The position numbers and the translations under genes are program-made. The notes under the pieces were generated by a model. That model saw nothing but the letters and a program-made list of their open reading frames with translations. It searched no databases and was not told where the DNA came from. Positions 13,014 through 22,045 of a stretch of 64,000 bases of DNA are shown here, piece by piece (within the stretch, counting starts at the first letter, position 1; each line of letters starts with the position of its first letter). The DNA comes from Jannaschia donghaensis. GTDB taxonomy: Bacteria > Pseudomonadota > Alphaproteobacteria > Rhodobacterales > Rhodobacteraceae. The stretch lies in NCBI RefSeq assembly GCF_001403795.1, contig NZ_CXSU01000012.1:608216-672215 (forward strand). The letters are read 5' to 3'.

Positions 13014-13336
13014 GCGGGTTCGGGAGCGACGTCGAAACCCATACTACGCTTGACGGGGGCCGATCACGAACGGCCTTGCACGGCGCGCCGGTTGTTCTCG
13101 GCGTGGGCGTCCCGGTCGCTTTGGGCTTTGGGATCTTCACGTCGTTCGGGTTGATTGGCGCGGTTCTGGCGGGTGCGGCGGCTGGCTGGGTTGCTTCGAC
13201 GCTGATTGCTGTGCGCTCTGCGCGAATAGCGCGATCTCGTGCCGATGCCGCACAGGCTGAGTGCAGCGAGGAACGGCGGAAACAACTGGCAGCGGCGAAG
13301 GTTTCGGGAGCTTTCGACCGCTTCGAGAAGGATTAA
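13010..13336 (+). CDS. small membrane protein between sufB and sufC
   Basis: The 108-residue product begins with GTG that overlaps the sufB stop by four bases, so it is very likely translated by coupling. It has a polar N-terminus, two hydrophobic segments near residues 27-65 ([20 protein letters not shown] and [20 protein letters not shown]) and a charged, probably coiled-coil C-terminal tail. No catalytic motif is seen. Its position in the operon suggests a role tied to SUF assembly, but that is inference; I do not recognise the family. Confidence 0.7.
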   Translation: MSGFGSDVETHTTLDGGRSRTALHGAPVVLGVGVPVALGFGIFTSFGLIGAVLAGAAAGWVASTLIAVRSARIARSRADAAQAECSEERRKQLAAAKVSGAFDRFEKD

Positions 13337-13371
13337 ACATCGCGCCGCAAGGCGCTGACGAGGAATAGAAA

Positions 13372-14127
13372 ATGCTGAACATCAAGAACCTGCACGTGAA
13401 GCTCGAAGACGAAGACAAGCAGATCCTCAAGGGCATCGACCTGCATGTCCCGGCGGGCGAGGTGCACGCAATCATGGGGCCGAACGGGTCGGGCAAATCC
13501 ACCCTGTCCTACGTTCTGTCGGGGCGCGGGGGCTACGAAGTCACCGATGGCACCGCCCATCTGGGTGATATCGACCTGCTCGATATCGAACCCGAGGAGC
13601 GTGCGGCCGCCGGTCTGTTCTTGGCGTTCCAGTATCCCGTCGAGATCCCCGGTGTTGGCAACATGACGTTCCTACGGACAGCCGTGAACGCGCAGCGCAA
13701 GGCGCGGGGCGAGGAGGAGTTGTCGGCGGGCGATTTCCTCAAGGTCGTGCGGGCCAAGGCGAAGGATCTCAAAATCGACGCCGACATGCTCAAGCGGCCC
13801 GTGAACGTCGGTTTTTCGGGCGGCGAAAAGAAGCGCAACGAGATCCTGCAGATGGCGATGCTGGAGCCGAAGATGTGCATCCTGGACGAGACGGACTCGG
13901 GCCTGGACGTCGATGCGATGAAGCTGGTGTCCGAGGGCGTGAACGCGCTTCGCAGCCCCGAGCGGGGTTTCCTCGTGATCACGCACTATCAACGCCTGCT
14001 CGACCACATCAAACCCGACGTGGTGCATATCATGGCGGACGGCCGCATCATCAAATCCGGCGGGCCCGAACTGGCGCTGGAAGTCGAGAACAACGGCTAC
14101 GCCGACCTGCTGGAAGGCGCGGCCTGA
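13372..14127 (+). CDS. sufC: Fe-S cluster assembly ATPase SufC
   Basis: SufC is the ABC-type ATPase that powers the SufBCD scaffold; it is soluble and does not transport. The 251-residue product has Walker A GPNGSGKS at residues 36-43, the Q-loop area LAFQYPVEIPGVGNMTF, the signature GFSGGEKKRNEI near 147-158, Walker B ILDETDSGLDVDA and the switch His in VITHYQRLL. Its stop overlaps the sufD start by one base (TGATG). Confidence 0.97.
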   Translation: MLNIKNLHVKLEDEDKQILKGIDLHVPAGEVHAIMGPNGSGKSTLSYVLSGRGGYEVTDGTAHLGDIDLLDIEPEERAAAGLFLAFQYPVEIPGVGNMTFLRTAVNAQRKARGEEELSAGDFLKVVRAKAKDLKIDADMLKRPVNVGFSGGEKKRNEILQMAMLEPKMCILDETDSGLDVDAMKLVSEGVNALRSPERGFLVITHYQRLLDHIKPDVVHIMADGRIIKSGGPELALEVENNGYADLLEGAA

Positions 14128-15377
14128 TGCCCGCTGAACGCAAGACCGCCGTGACGGACGAACGGCTTGCCGCACTGACGCTGCCTGCGGGCGACGGCTG
14201 GCTGCGCGCGGGGCGCGAAGATGCCCTGGGCCGCCTGCGGGCCGTGGGCCTGCCCGGGCGGCGCGACGAATACTGGCGCTACACCAATCCCGCGAAATTA
14301 GTGCAGGCAGACCCCGAACCGTCCCAGCCCGACGCGGGCGAAGACCCGTTCGCCGGGGTCGATGCCGACGTGATCACGATCGACGGCGACGGGATCACGA
14401 TGCCCGGCACGATCGAAGGTTTGGATGTCACGACGCTGTCCGATGCCGGCGGGGCAGACATCCACTGGGCAAAGGATCTCTACGGAACGCTTGAAGCGGC
14501 TGGCAGCCGCCCGGTGTCGCGCCCGTTGGCGATGCTGAATACGGCATTCGCCACCGACGGCCTTGTGATCCGCGTGACAGGCAAGGTGGCCCGACCGTTG
14601 CACATCCGTACGACCGGGGGGACCGATCCGATCTTGCACCACGTCGTCAAGGTCGAGGCCGGCGGCGCGCTGACGATTCTGGAATCGGGCAACGTCGGTG
14701 CGCGTTACAACACCGCGCTGGAGGTCGATGTGGCCGACGGTGCCGCGTTTCATCACCTGCGCGTGCAGGGGCCCGACGGGGGTATGCACGCGAACACCCA
14801 CATCTTCGCGCGGCTCGGGTCCGAAGCGACGTTCCGCAGCTTCACCCTGTCCGCCAACGGTCAATTGACCCGCAACGAAGCGACGATCGACCTGACCGGC
14901 GACGATGCCAGCGCGACCATCGGCGGCGCGGCCTTCGGGGACGGCGACGTGCATCACGACGACACGGTCTTTGTCACCCACGACGCCGTAAACTGCGAAA
15001 GCCGTCAGGTGTTCAAGAAGGTGCTGCGCAACGGCGCGACAGGCGTGTTCCAGGGCAAGATTCTGGTCAAGGAAGGCGCGCAGAAAACCGACGGATACCA
15101 GATTTCGCAGGCCTTGCTGTTGGACGACGATGCGCAGTTCCTGGCCAAGCCGGAACTGGAAATCTACGCCGACGATGTCGCCTGCTCGCACGGGTCGACA
15201 ACAGGCGCGATCGACGAGACGGCGTTGTTCTACCTCCGCTCGCGCGGGGTGCCCAAGCGGGTGGCGACCGACATGCTTGTCCTGTCGTTCCTGGCCGAGG
15301 CGGTGGAGGAGATCGAAAACGAAGACCTGCGGGCCCATGTCGGCGATCTTTTGACCGACTGGCAGGCGCGCGCCTGA
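14127..15377 (+). CDS. sufD: Fe-S cluster assembly protein SufD
   Basis: SufD pairs with SufB in the SufBC2D scaffold and is needed for iron acquisition. The 416-residue product has the family N-terminal GLPGRRDEYWRYTNPAKL, the beta-helix core, the conserved His region DGDVHHDDTVFVTHDAVNCE, QVFKKVLRNGATGVFQGKI, and the end motif VACSHGSTTGAIDETALFYL. The ATG at 14127 overlaps the sufC stop; the same frame is open further upstream, but that part lies inside sufC. Confidence 0.96.
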   Translation: MPAERKTAVTDERLAALTLPAGDGWLRAGREDALGRLRAVGLPGRRDEYWRYTNPAKLVQADPEPSQPDAGEDPFAGVDADVITIDGDGITMPGTIEGLDVTTLSDAGGADIHWAKDLYGTLEAAGSRPVSRPLAMLNTAFATDGLVIRVTGKVARPLHIRTTGGTDPILHHVVKVEAGGALTILESGNVGARYNTALEVDVADGAAFHHLRVQGPDGGMHANTHIFARLGSEATFRSFTLSANGQLTRNEATIDLTGDDASATIGGAAFGDGDVHHDDTVFVTHDAVNCESRQVFKKVLRNGATGVFQGKILVKEGAQKTDGYQISQALLLDDDAQFLAKPELEIYADDVACSHGSTTGAIDETALFYLRSRGVPKRVATDMLVLSFLAEAVEEIENEDLRAHVGDLLTDWQARA

Positions 15378-15378
15378 C

Positions 15379-15933
15379 GTGTCGGTCACGACGGATATCT
15401 TTCGGTCCTGGTTCCGGCCCCGTGCGGTGATGGAGCGACGCCTGGAACAGGAACCCGACGAGAAAATTGCCTTCGTCTATCTGGCGGTGTTTTCGGTCCT
15501 TGGTTTCGTCGCGGCCTTGCCAGGCCTCATCCGCCAATCGCGGGAGGTCGATCCGGAAACGCAGCGCCGCATGATGGAGGAAGCGGCGGAGCGCGGCCTT
15601 GCCATTCCGGCCGATCCGACGGCGGCGACGTTCGAAAGCCTGTTCTCCGGCGCGCTGATGGGCTGGATCTTCATCGTGCCGCTGTTCCTTTATGGCGTGG
15701 CGTTTCTGTCGCATCTTCTTGCGAAGGCCTTGGGCGGACGCGGGACGGGGCTGCGGGCGCGTGTCGCGCTGTTTTGGTCGGCGCTGGCGATCACACCTGT
15801 AATGCTTCTGCTGGGCCTCACCACCGGCTTCGTGGGGGCCGGGCCGGCCCAGCTTCTGGTGGCGACGATCCTGCTTTGCGGGTTCATCTGGATCTGGCTG
15901 AACTCCCTCTACATCGCCGAGACGCCGGCGTGA
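15379..15933 (+). CDS. YIP1-like integral membrane protein
   Basis: The 184-residue product starts at GTG one base after the sufD stop. It has about four or five hydrophobic segments (IAFVYLAVFSVLGFVAALPG, LMGWIFIVPLFLYGVAFLSH, and two C-terminal segments ending in LLCGFIWIWLNSLYIA) and resembles YIP1-domain membrane proteins found in roseobacter suf operons. No catalytic motif is seen. A role in membrane docking of Fe-S assembly would be speculation. Confidence 0.7.
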   Translation: MSVTTDIFRSWFRPRAVMERRLEQEPDEKIAFVYLAVFSVLGFVAALPGLIRQSREVDPETQRRMMEEAAERGLAIPADPTAATFESLFSGALMGWIFIVPLFLYGVAFLSHLLAKALGGRGTGLRARVALFWSALAITPVMLLLGLTTGFVGAGPAQLLVATILLCGFIWIWLNSLYIAETPA

Positions 15934-16117
15934 TCCACAGGCCGCACAGCCTGCCGATCGCGCGTGCATCGGCGACGGCGCACTTGGCGGTCGTTTCGGC
16001 CCGCGACCGGTTGTCCTGTTTGCCCTTCGGGTCCGGTGCCGTAGTGCCCTTGAGGACAATCTCGCTCAGCCTGTTCGTTCCAAGGGTGGCGGTCTTTCAC
16101 TTCACGAGGCGCACGAC
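15934..16117. other. 184-bp gap inside the suf operon
   Basis: This stretch lies between the YIP1-like gene and sufS on the same strand. Neither a clear promoter, hairpin terminator nor a recognisable protein was found. Short open frames exist on both strands but have no convincing ribosome site. It may be the promoter region for sufS. Confidence 0.4.
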
Positions 16118-17338
16118 ATGATCGATATCGAGGCCATCCGGACGCAGTTTCCCATCCTCTCGCGGGAGGTGAATGGCAAGCCGCTGTGCTATCTCGACAA
16201 TGGGGCTTCGGCGCAGAAACCTCAGGCCGTTCTCGATACGATTCAGCGGGCCTACGGGTACGAATACGCGAATGTGCATCGCGGATTGCATACGCTATCC
16301 ACCATTTCGACCGAGAATTACGAGGCGGTGCGCGGCACGGTCGCGCGCTTTCTGAACGCGCCATCCGAGGATCACATCATCTTCACCTCCGGCACGACCG
16401 AGGCGATGAACCTGATCAGCTACGGATGGGCCGCGCCCCGGATGCAGGCCGGCGACGAGATCGTGCTGTCGATCATGGAGCATCACGCCAATATCGTCCC
16501 TTGGCATTTCCTGCGCGAACGCTTGGGTGTCAAACTCGTTTGGGTCGAAACGGATCTAAATGGCGATCTGGACCCGCAAGCGGTACTGGACGCGGTAACG
16601 GACCGGACGAAACTGATTGCGATCACCCATGTTTCCAACGTCTTGGGAACCGTCGTTGATGTGAAAGCCATTTGCGACGGGGCGCGCGCCAGGGGCGTCG
16701 CCGTCTGCGTCGACGGAAGTCAGGCAGCGGTCCACATGCCGGTGGATGTGGCGGATATCGGTTGTGATTTCTATGCGGTCACGGGCCATAAACTTTATGG
16801 TCCCAGCGGGTCGGGTGCTGTGTTCATTCGGCCCGAACGGATGGCGGAGATGGTGCCGTTCATTGGCGGCGGCGACATGATCCGCGACGTTCACCGCGAC
16901 ACGGTCACCTGGAACGATCCGCCCCACAAATTCGAGGCGGGAACCCCCGGCATCGTGCAGACCATCGGTCTGGGCACTGCGCTGGAATGGATGATGGATG
17001 TCGGGATGGACGACATTCAGGCCCATGAAGCCGATCTGACAGCCTATTGCCGCGACCGGTTGGAGGGCCTCAACTGGCTGAACGTTCAGGGGAAGTCTGC
17101 GACCAAGGCGGCGATCTTCAGCTTCACGATCGACGGCGCGGCGCACGCGCATGATATTTCAACCGTCCTCGACAAGAAGGGTGTGGCGGTTCGCGCGGGG
17201 CAACACTGTGCCCAGCCGCTGATGGAGCATATGGGCCTCACCGCCACCTGCCGCGCCAGCTTCGGCGTCTATAATACGCGGGCTGAGGTCGACACGCTGG
17301 TCGACGCGCTGGAGCTGTGCCACGATCTGTTTGCCTGA
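16118..17338 (+). CDS. sufS: cysteine desulfurase SufS (class II)
   Basis: SufS mobilises cysteine sulfur for the SufBCD scaffold, normally stimulated by SufE. The 406-residue product has the N-terminal LCYLDNGASAQKPQAV, ANVHRGLHTLS, the PLP lysine in TGHKLYGPSGSG (Lys225) and the catalytic cysteine in RAGQHCAQPLM (Cys364), in the short-loop form of group II desulfurases. It is the last suf gene in the window: sufA, sufE and sufT, often found beside it, are not here. It converges on the YbaK gene with a 3-base gap. Confidence 0.95.
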   Translation: MIDIEAIRTQFPILSREVNGKPLCYLDNGASAQKPQAVLDTIQRAYGYEYANVHRGLHTLSTISTENYEAVRGTVARFLNAPSEDHIIFTSGTTEAMNLISYGWAAPRMQAGDEIVLSIMEHHANIVPWHFLRERLGVKLVWVETDLNGDLDPQAVLDAVTDRTKLIAITHVSNVLGTVVDVKAICDGARARGVAVCVDGSQAAVHMPVDVADIGCDFYAVTGHKLYGPSGSGAVFIRPERMAEMVPFIGGGDMIRDVHRDTVTWNDPPHKFEAGTPGIVQTIGLGTALEWMMDVGMDDIQAHEADLTAYCRDRLEGLNWLNVQGKSATKAAIFSFTIDGAAHAHDISTVLDKKGVAVRAGQHCAQPLMEHMGLTATCRASFGVYNTRAEVDTLVDALELCHDLFA

Positions 17339-17341
17339 GGG

Positions 17342-17800
17342 TCAGGTAAAATCGGCCACCGTCGCGCCGGCGATCGCGCGCAACGCCTGCGGATCGATCG
17401 CGAAGACATGCCGCGGCGTGCCGGCCGCGGCCCAGACGACGTCGAAATCCATCAGACGGGCATCCATCCATACCGGGGACGGCATCAAGTGCCCGATCGG
17501 GGCAACGCCGCCGATCGCAAACCCGGTAATCCGCCGCACCGCATTGGCATCCGCGCGGGTCAGGGGCGTTCCCGCAAGGGCCGAGGCTTTGAGCCCGTCG
17601 ACCTGATTTCCGCCCGCCGTCAGAAACAGGGCGCATCCGTCCCCGGTGCCGAAGATGATCGACTTGGCTATCTGATCCAAGTCGCACCCGACCGAAGCGG
17701 CGGCATCGGCGGCGGTGCGGCAATCCCCCAATTCGCGCGGCTCCGCGTCGAGGACCGCATCGCGCAGGGCGCGGACGACGCGCTTCAAACTCTTGCTCAT
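17342..17800 (-). CDS. YbaK/ProX-type aminoacyl-tRNA deacylase domain protein
   Basis: This 152-residue free-standing domain resembles the prolyl-tRNA synthetase editing domain. Seen: IAKSIIFGTGDGCALFLTAG carries the conserved catalytic-type Lys, and ITGFAIGGVAPIGH is the GGxxP-like substrate loop. Known relatives hydrolyse mischarged Ala-tRNA-Pro, Cys-tRNA-Pro or similar; the exact specificity is not decided. It is encoded between the sufS end and the divergent glnE gene. Confidence 0.85.
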   Translation of the reverse strand: MSKSLKRVVRALRDAVLDAEPRELGDCRTAADAAASVGCDLDQIAKSIIFGTGDGCALFLTAGGNQVDGLKASALAGTPLTRADANAVRRITGFAIGGVAPIGHLMPSPVWMDARLMDFDVVWAAAGTPRHVFAIDPQALRAIAGATVADFT

Positions 17801-17852
17801 GGACTAATTCCTGCCCGTTGACGGCGGGGGCGGTAAGGGGTCAGGTCGGCCC

Positions 17853-20582
17853 ATGTTCAGGTCCCGGATCACGCAAGCGCCCATTCCTTTCGACGCCGAG
17901 GCCGGACGGGCGAGCGTGTCCGACCTTGCCCCGCCGTCCGACGTGGCCGATTTGGTCGCGGGCACGGCGGGGTGCAGCCCGTTCCTGGCCGGTTTGATGC
18001 GGCGGGAAAGGGATTGGTTGCACGGTTTGTGGGACACCGACCCGGACGCCGCGTTGTCCGACCTGTTGGCAGACGTGGCCGCGCTCGACGGGGATCCGAC
18101 GGTCGGGCTGCGGCGCGCGAAGCGGCGGGCGTCGCTTCTGGTCGGGCTGGCCGATCTGGGCGGCATCTGGCCGGTCATGACGGCGACGGCGCGGTGGACC
18201 GACCTGGCGGATGCGACGTTGGCGCGCGCACTGGCGTGGGGGCTGGCCCGAGACGCCAAAGGTCCGGTCACGGGCGATGGCGGTCTGGTGGCCATCGCGA
18301 TGGGCAAGATGGGCGCGGGGGAGCTGAATTATTCCAGCGACATCGACCTTGTCTTGTTGTTCGACGAAAGCCGCTACGACCCGTCGGACTATGGCACGGC
18401 CCGTGCCATCCTGCTCAAGGCGGCGCGGAGGGCGATGGCGGCCATGTCCGACATCACGGCAGACGGCTACGTGTTTCGAACCGACCTGCGGTTGCGGCCC
18501 GATCCGTCTTCCACCCCGATCGTGCTGAGCATGGAAGCGGCGGAGCGGTATTACGAAGCGATGGGCCGGACGTGGGAACGCGTCGCTTGGATCAAGGCGC
18601 GCGCGGCCGCCGGGGCAACCGATGCGGGGGCCGGATTTATCGACCGGCTGGCCCCCTTCGTCTGGCGCCGCAACCTTGATTTCGCGGTGGTCGAGGAGGC
18701 ATTCGACATGCGCCGCCGCATCCGCGACCACAAGGGACTGACCGGAGACTGGGACATTCCCGGCCACGACGTGAAGCTGGGACAGGGCGGCATTCGAGAG
18801 ATCGAGTTCCTGACCCAGACCCAGCAGATCATCGCGGGCGGACGTGACGCGTCGCTGCGGGTGCGTGGCACGCTGGCGGGGCTGGACCGCCTGGTCGATG
18901 CGGGCTGGGTCAAGGGAGGCGACCGCGATGTCCTGGCGCGCGAATACGAATATCTGCGCCGTGTGGAGCATCGGATCCAGATGGTGCAGGACGCGCAGAC
19001 CCACCGCTTGCCCAAGGATGCCGAGGGTCTGCGCCGGATCGCCTGCTTCATGGGCGAAGCCGATGCGACCGTATTCGTCGATGATCTGCGCGCGCGGATG
19101 CAGGCCGTCGCGGCGATCACCGATCCGTCGTTCCGCGCACCCGAAGGCCACCTGCCGTCCGGCGACGTGATCGAAGGGGCCGATGCCGTGACGGACCGCT
19201 GGACGTCGTATCCCGCATTGCGGTCGGCGCGCGGTCGGGAAATCTTCGCGCGGTTGAAGCCGGGATTGCTGGCCGCCCTGGCCCGGTCCGCCCGTCCGGC
19301 CGAGGCGCTGGCGGCATTCGACGGGTTCCTGCGCGGTCTGCCGGCGGGCGTGCAGGTGTTTTCCCTGTTCGAGGCGAACCCGCGTCTGGTCGACCTTTTG
19401 GCGGATATCTGCGCCACCGCGCCCGATCTGGCGACATATCTGTCGCGCAACGCAGGGGTCTTCGACGCGGTGATCGGCGGCGGTTTCCTGGAGCCGCTGC
19501 CGCAGGTCTGGGATCTGCCGACCGTTCGTGGCGATTTCGAGGATCACCTGACCGTCCTGCGCCGCTGGCATCGGGAGGCGCATTTTCGGATCGGCGTCCA
19601 CCTGCTGCGCGGCCTGGTGGGGCCCGAAGGGGCAGGCGTGGCTTATGCCGCGCTGGCCCGCGCCGTCCTGACCGCGGCCTGGGTCGCGGCGGAGGTGGAG
19701 ACCACGCGCCGCTATGGCCGCGTGCCGGGCCTGCGGCTGGCGGGTCTGGGGATGGGATCGCTGGGCGCGGGGCGGCTGACGGCGCGGTCGGATCTTGATC
19801 TGGTCGTGCTGCATGACGGGGCCGCGCCCGGGGCCATGTCGGACGGGCGGCGCAGTCTGGGGGCGAGCCAATGGGCCGCCAAATTCACGCAGGTTCTGAT
19901 CACGGCGCTGTCCGTTCCGACGCGCGACGGCCGGCTGTACGAGGTGGACATGCGACTGCGACCGTCGGGTCGGCAGGGGCCTGTCGCGACGCCGCTTTCG
20001 GGCTTTCGCAGCTACCAGAAGACCGAGGCTTGGGTTTGGGAACATCTTGCGCTGACGCGGGCGCGGGCGGTGGTCGGCGATCCGACATTGCGGACATCGG
20101 TGGAGGCGGTGCGCGGCGAGGTCATCGCAAGCAGCCGTTTCGACAAAGCGGAGGTCCTGACCCAACTGGCCGAGATGCGCGCGCGGCTGATGGATGCGGG
20201 ACGCGCGGGGGCGGGCCTTTCCGTGAAATCGGGGCCGGGCCGATTGCAGGATATCGAACTGGCGGCGCAGGCCCACACGCTGATCGCAGGGTCGCATGCG
20301 CGCCGCGTCGCCGACCAACTGACCGTGACCGGATGGTTGGACGCGGAGGGTCGGGCGGTGCTGACGCAGGCCTATGACGTTCTGGCCAGTGTTCAGCAGG
20401 TGATCAAGCTGCTGACCGACGCCGAACCGCCCGGCGACATCGGCACGGGCGGTGCCGCGTTCGTTGCGCGAACGCTGGACCTGCCCGATCTGGCAGCAGT
20501 GGAAGCGGCGTGCGATGCGGCGGCGGGGCGCGCCGCGCAGGTGATCGATGCGGCGCTGGACGCTGGCGGAGCGGCGCGCTAG
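17853..20582 (+). CDS. glnE: bifunctional glutamine synthetase adenylyltransferase/deadenylylase
   Basis: GlnE adds AMP to and removes it from glutamine synthetase under control of PII and glutamine, thus tuning nitrogen assimilation. The 909-residue product has two nucleotidyltransferase domains: the deadenylylase domain with GKMGAGELNYSSDIDLV near 151-167 and the adenylylase domain with GMGSLGAGRLTARSDLDLVV near 633-652, each with the G-G/S...DxD metal site. The regulatory linker lies between. It is slightly shorter than the E. coli protein, mainly at the N-terminus. A small gene follows 28 bases downstream. Confidence 0.95.
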   Translation: MFRSRITQAPIPFDAEAGRASVSDLAPPSDVADLVAGTAGCSPFLAGLMRRERDWLHGLWDTDPDAALSDLLADVAALDGDPTVGLRRAKRRASLLVGLADLGGIWPVMTATARWTDLADATLARALAWGLARDAKGPVTGDGGLVAIAMGKMGAGELNYSSDIDLVLLFDESRYDPSDYGTARAILLKAARRAMAAMSDITADGYVFRTDLRLRPDPSSTPIVLSMEAAERYYEAMGRTWERVAWIKARAAAGATDAGAGFIDRLAPFVWRRNLDFAVVEEAFDMRRRIRDHKGLTGDWDIPGHDVKLGQGGIREIEFLTQTQQIIAGGRDASLRVRGTLAGLDRLVDAGWVKGGDRDVLAREYEYLRRVEHRIQMVQDAQTHRLPKDAEGLRRIACFMGEADATVFVDDLRARMQAVAAITDPSFRAPEGHLPSGDVIEGADAVTDRWTSYPALRSARGREIFARLKPGLLAALARSARPAEALAAFDGFLRGLPAGVQVFSLFEANPRLVDLLADICATAPDLATYLSRNAGVFDAVIGGGFLEPLPQVWDLPTVRGDFEDHLTVLRRWHREAHFRIGVHLLRGLVGPEGAGVAYAALARAVLTAAWVAAEVETTRRYGRVPGLRLAGLGMGSLGAGRLTARSDLDLVVLHDGAAPGAMSDGRRSLGASQWAAKFTQVLITALSVPTRDGRLYEVDMRLRPSGRQGPVATPLSGFRSYQKTEAWVWEHLALTRARAVVGDPTLRTSVEAVRGEVIASSRFDKAEVLTQLAEMRARLMDAGRAGAGLSVKSGPGRLQDIELAAQAHTLIAGSHARRVADQLTVTGWLDAEGRAVLTQAYDVLASVQQVIKLLTDAEPPGDIGTGGAAFVARTLDLPDLAAVEAACDAAAGRAAQVIDAALDAGGAAR

Positions 20583-20610
20583 CCAAGGAAAACCCAGTGG
20601 GAGATGCGAC

Positions 20611-20868
20611 ATGGCGAAGGACGGGCAGGGGGCGGACGACCCCAAGGGCTTGATCGCAGAAGCTTACCGGATCGATGGAATTACGGACGCCGAATGCCGG
20701 TCGATCTTCCTCGACTGGGCCATGGGTGCCCCCGATCAGCCGCACGCGGCGATCGAGCGTCTGCTGCGCGATCGGCCCGACCATCCGATGACGACGGTCC
20801 TGCGCGAAGGGCTTGCGATGCCCGCCCGGACCGGTCGCCGGGGCGGCCGCGCGGCGCGGGTGCCGTAA
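20611..20868 (+). CDS. small hypothetical protein downstream of glnE
   Basis: The 85-residue product starts MAKDGQGADDPKGLIAEAYR after a GGGAGATG site. It has a conserved-looking acidic middle (ITDAECRSIFLDWAMG) and a basic Arg/Gly-rich tail. Its position and codon use suggest a real gene co-transcribed with glnE. I do not recognise the family. Confidence 0.65.
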   Translation: MAKDGQGADDPKGLIAEAYRIDGITDAECRSIFLDWAMGAPDQPHAAIERLLRDRPDHPMTTVLREGLAMPARTGRRGGRAARVP

Positions 20869-20872
20869 CGCA

Positions 20873-21895
20873 TCAGGCCGTGGCGCCGCGCTCGCGGTAG
20901 GGCGTCGTGTTGTAATGCGCGCGGTAGCATTTCGAGAAATGCGAAGGTGAGGTGAATCCGCAGGCGAGAGCCACGTTGATGATCGACATGTCGGTCTGCA
21001 TCAGCAAGTTGCGCGCCCGCGACAGCCGCAATTCCATGTAGTACCGCTTGGGGCTGCGATCGAGATAGCGTCGGAACAGCCGCTCCAACTGCCGGGTCGA
21101 CATGCCGACATCGGCGGCAAGGGTGGCGGGGCTGACCGGCTCTTCTATGCTGGCTTCCATCTCGCGGATTACCTGACTCAGCCGCGGGTGGCGGACACCG
21201 ATGCGCGTGGGGATCGACAGGCGTTGCGTGTCCTGGCCGGTCCGGATCGACGAATAGACCATCTGATCGGCCACCAGCGCGGCCAGATCCTCTCCGAAAT
21301 CGCGCGCGATGAGGTGCAGCATCAGATCGATGGAGGCGGTGCCACCGGCGGCGGTGATCATCTTGCCGTCCAGCGTGAAGATCGACCGCGTCAGTTCTAC
21401 TTCCGGAAAATCCTCGGCGAATCCGTCCTGATTCTCCCAATGGATGGTCGCTCGCTTGCCGTCGAGAAGCCCGCAGGTCGCAAGCGTCCAGGCCGCGGTA
21501 TCCAAGGCGGCGATTTGCCCGCCGCGTCGCGCTTCGCGTTTGAGCCAGGACTTCAGTTTGGATGTCGTGGCGGCGGCGATATCGATGCCACCGACAAGGA
21601 CGATGGTGTCGTCCCGCCCTAGGACCGGCAAATCCTCGTCCAGAACGAACGTCGACCCGGCCGAGCAGCGCATCGTTTCCCCGCCTTCGCCGACCATCGC
21701 CCAATCGTAGAGCGCGGCCCCTGACATCCGATTGGCCAGACGCAGCGCGTCGAGTGCGCTGGCCAGGCACATCAGGGTAAAGCGGTCCAGAAGGACGAAA
21801 ACAAAACGTTGCGCGCGCGCGGGCGGCGGGACGGAGACCGAGGTGCCGGAGGCGCGCGCCGGCGCCGTGTTCTGACCCGCCATTGGGGGCTCCAT
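20873..21895 (-). CDS. GlxA-family transcriptional regulator (DJ-1/PfpI-like + AraC HTH)
   Basis: The 340-residue product has an N-terminal DJ-1/PfpI-like sensor domain (residues about 30-200) and a C-terminal AraC double helix-turn-helix (STRQLERLFRRYLDRSPKRY ... INVALACGFTSPSHFSKCYR). GbdR, ArgR and CdhR of pseudomonads have this layout and respond to betaine, arginine or carnitine. The usual Cys of the DJ-1 elbow is replaced by Asp (ALDTAAWTLA). A second ATG at 21883 is a possible start. No target operon is evident: it converges on the small gene after glnE and diverges from DAHP synthase. Confidence 0.85.
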   Translation of the reverse strand: MEPPMAGQNTAPARASGTSVSVPPPARAQRFVFVLLDRFTLMCLASALDALRLANRMSGAALYDWAMVGEGGETMRCSAGSTFVLDEDLPVLGRDDTIVLVGGIDIAAATTSKLKSWLKREARRGGQIAALDTAAWTLATCGLLDGKRATIHWENQDGFAEDFPEVELTRSIFTLDGKMITAAGGTASIDLMLHLIARDFGEDLAALVADQMVYSSIRTGQDTQRLSIPTRIGVRHPRLSQVIREMEASIEEPVSPATLAADVGMSTRQLERLFRRYLDRSPKRYYMELRLSRARNLLMQTDMSIINVALACGFTSPSHFSKCYRAHYNTTPYRERGATA

Positions 21896-22045
21896 CGTTC
21901 GAAGGTTGGGCGTACGTCGCGGCGGCGCCCCTGAATTCGACGCTTACGCGCAACATTTGGCCCGTAGCAAGACAATCCGGCATTTGCGGCCACGCGGCAG
22001 ATGGGCTAACCGACGGTCCTGATATCGGGCCAGAGGAGTGGACGG

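Noticed and set aside
15934-16117. Protein-like minus-strand frame in the gap before sufS
   Set aside because: A stop interrupts it near its start and there is no ribosome site or known family, so it is noted only as a gap.
17841-20645. Very long open frame on the minus strand opposite glnE
   Set aside because: It is an antisense product of high-GC third-position bias; the plus strand encodes a full GlnE with both active sites.
21896-22045. Possible attenuator or leader peptide upstream of DAHP synthase
   Set aside because: No aromatic-rich short frame or paired alternative hairpins were seen in the 150-bp gap.
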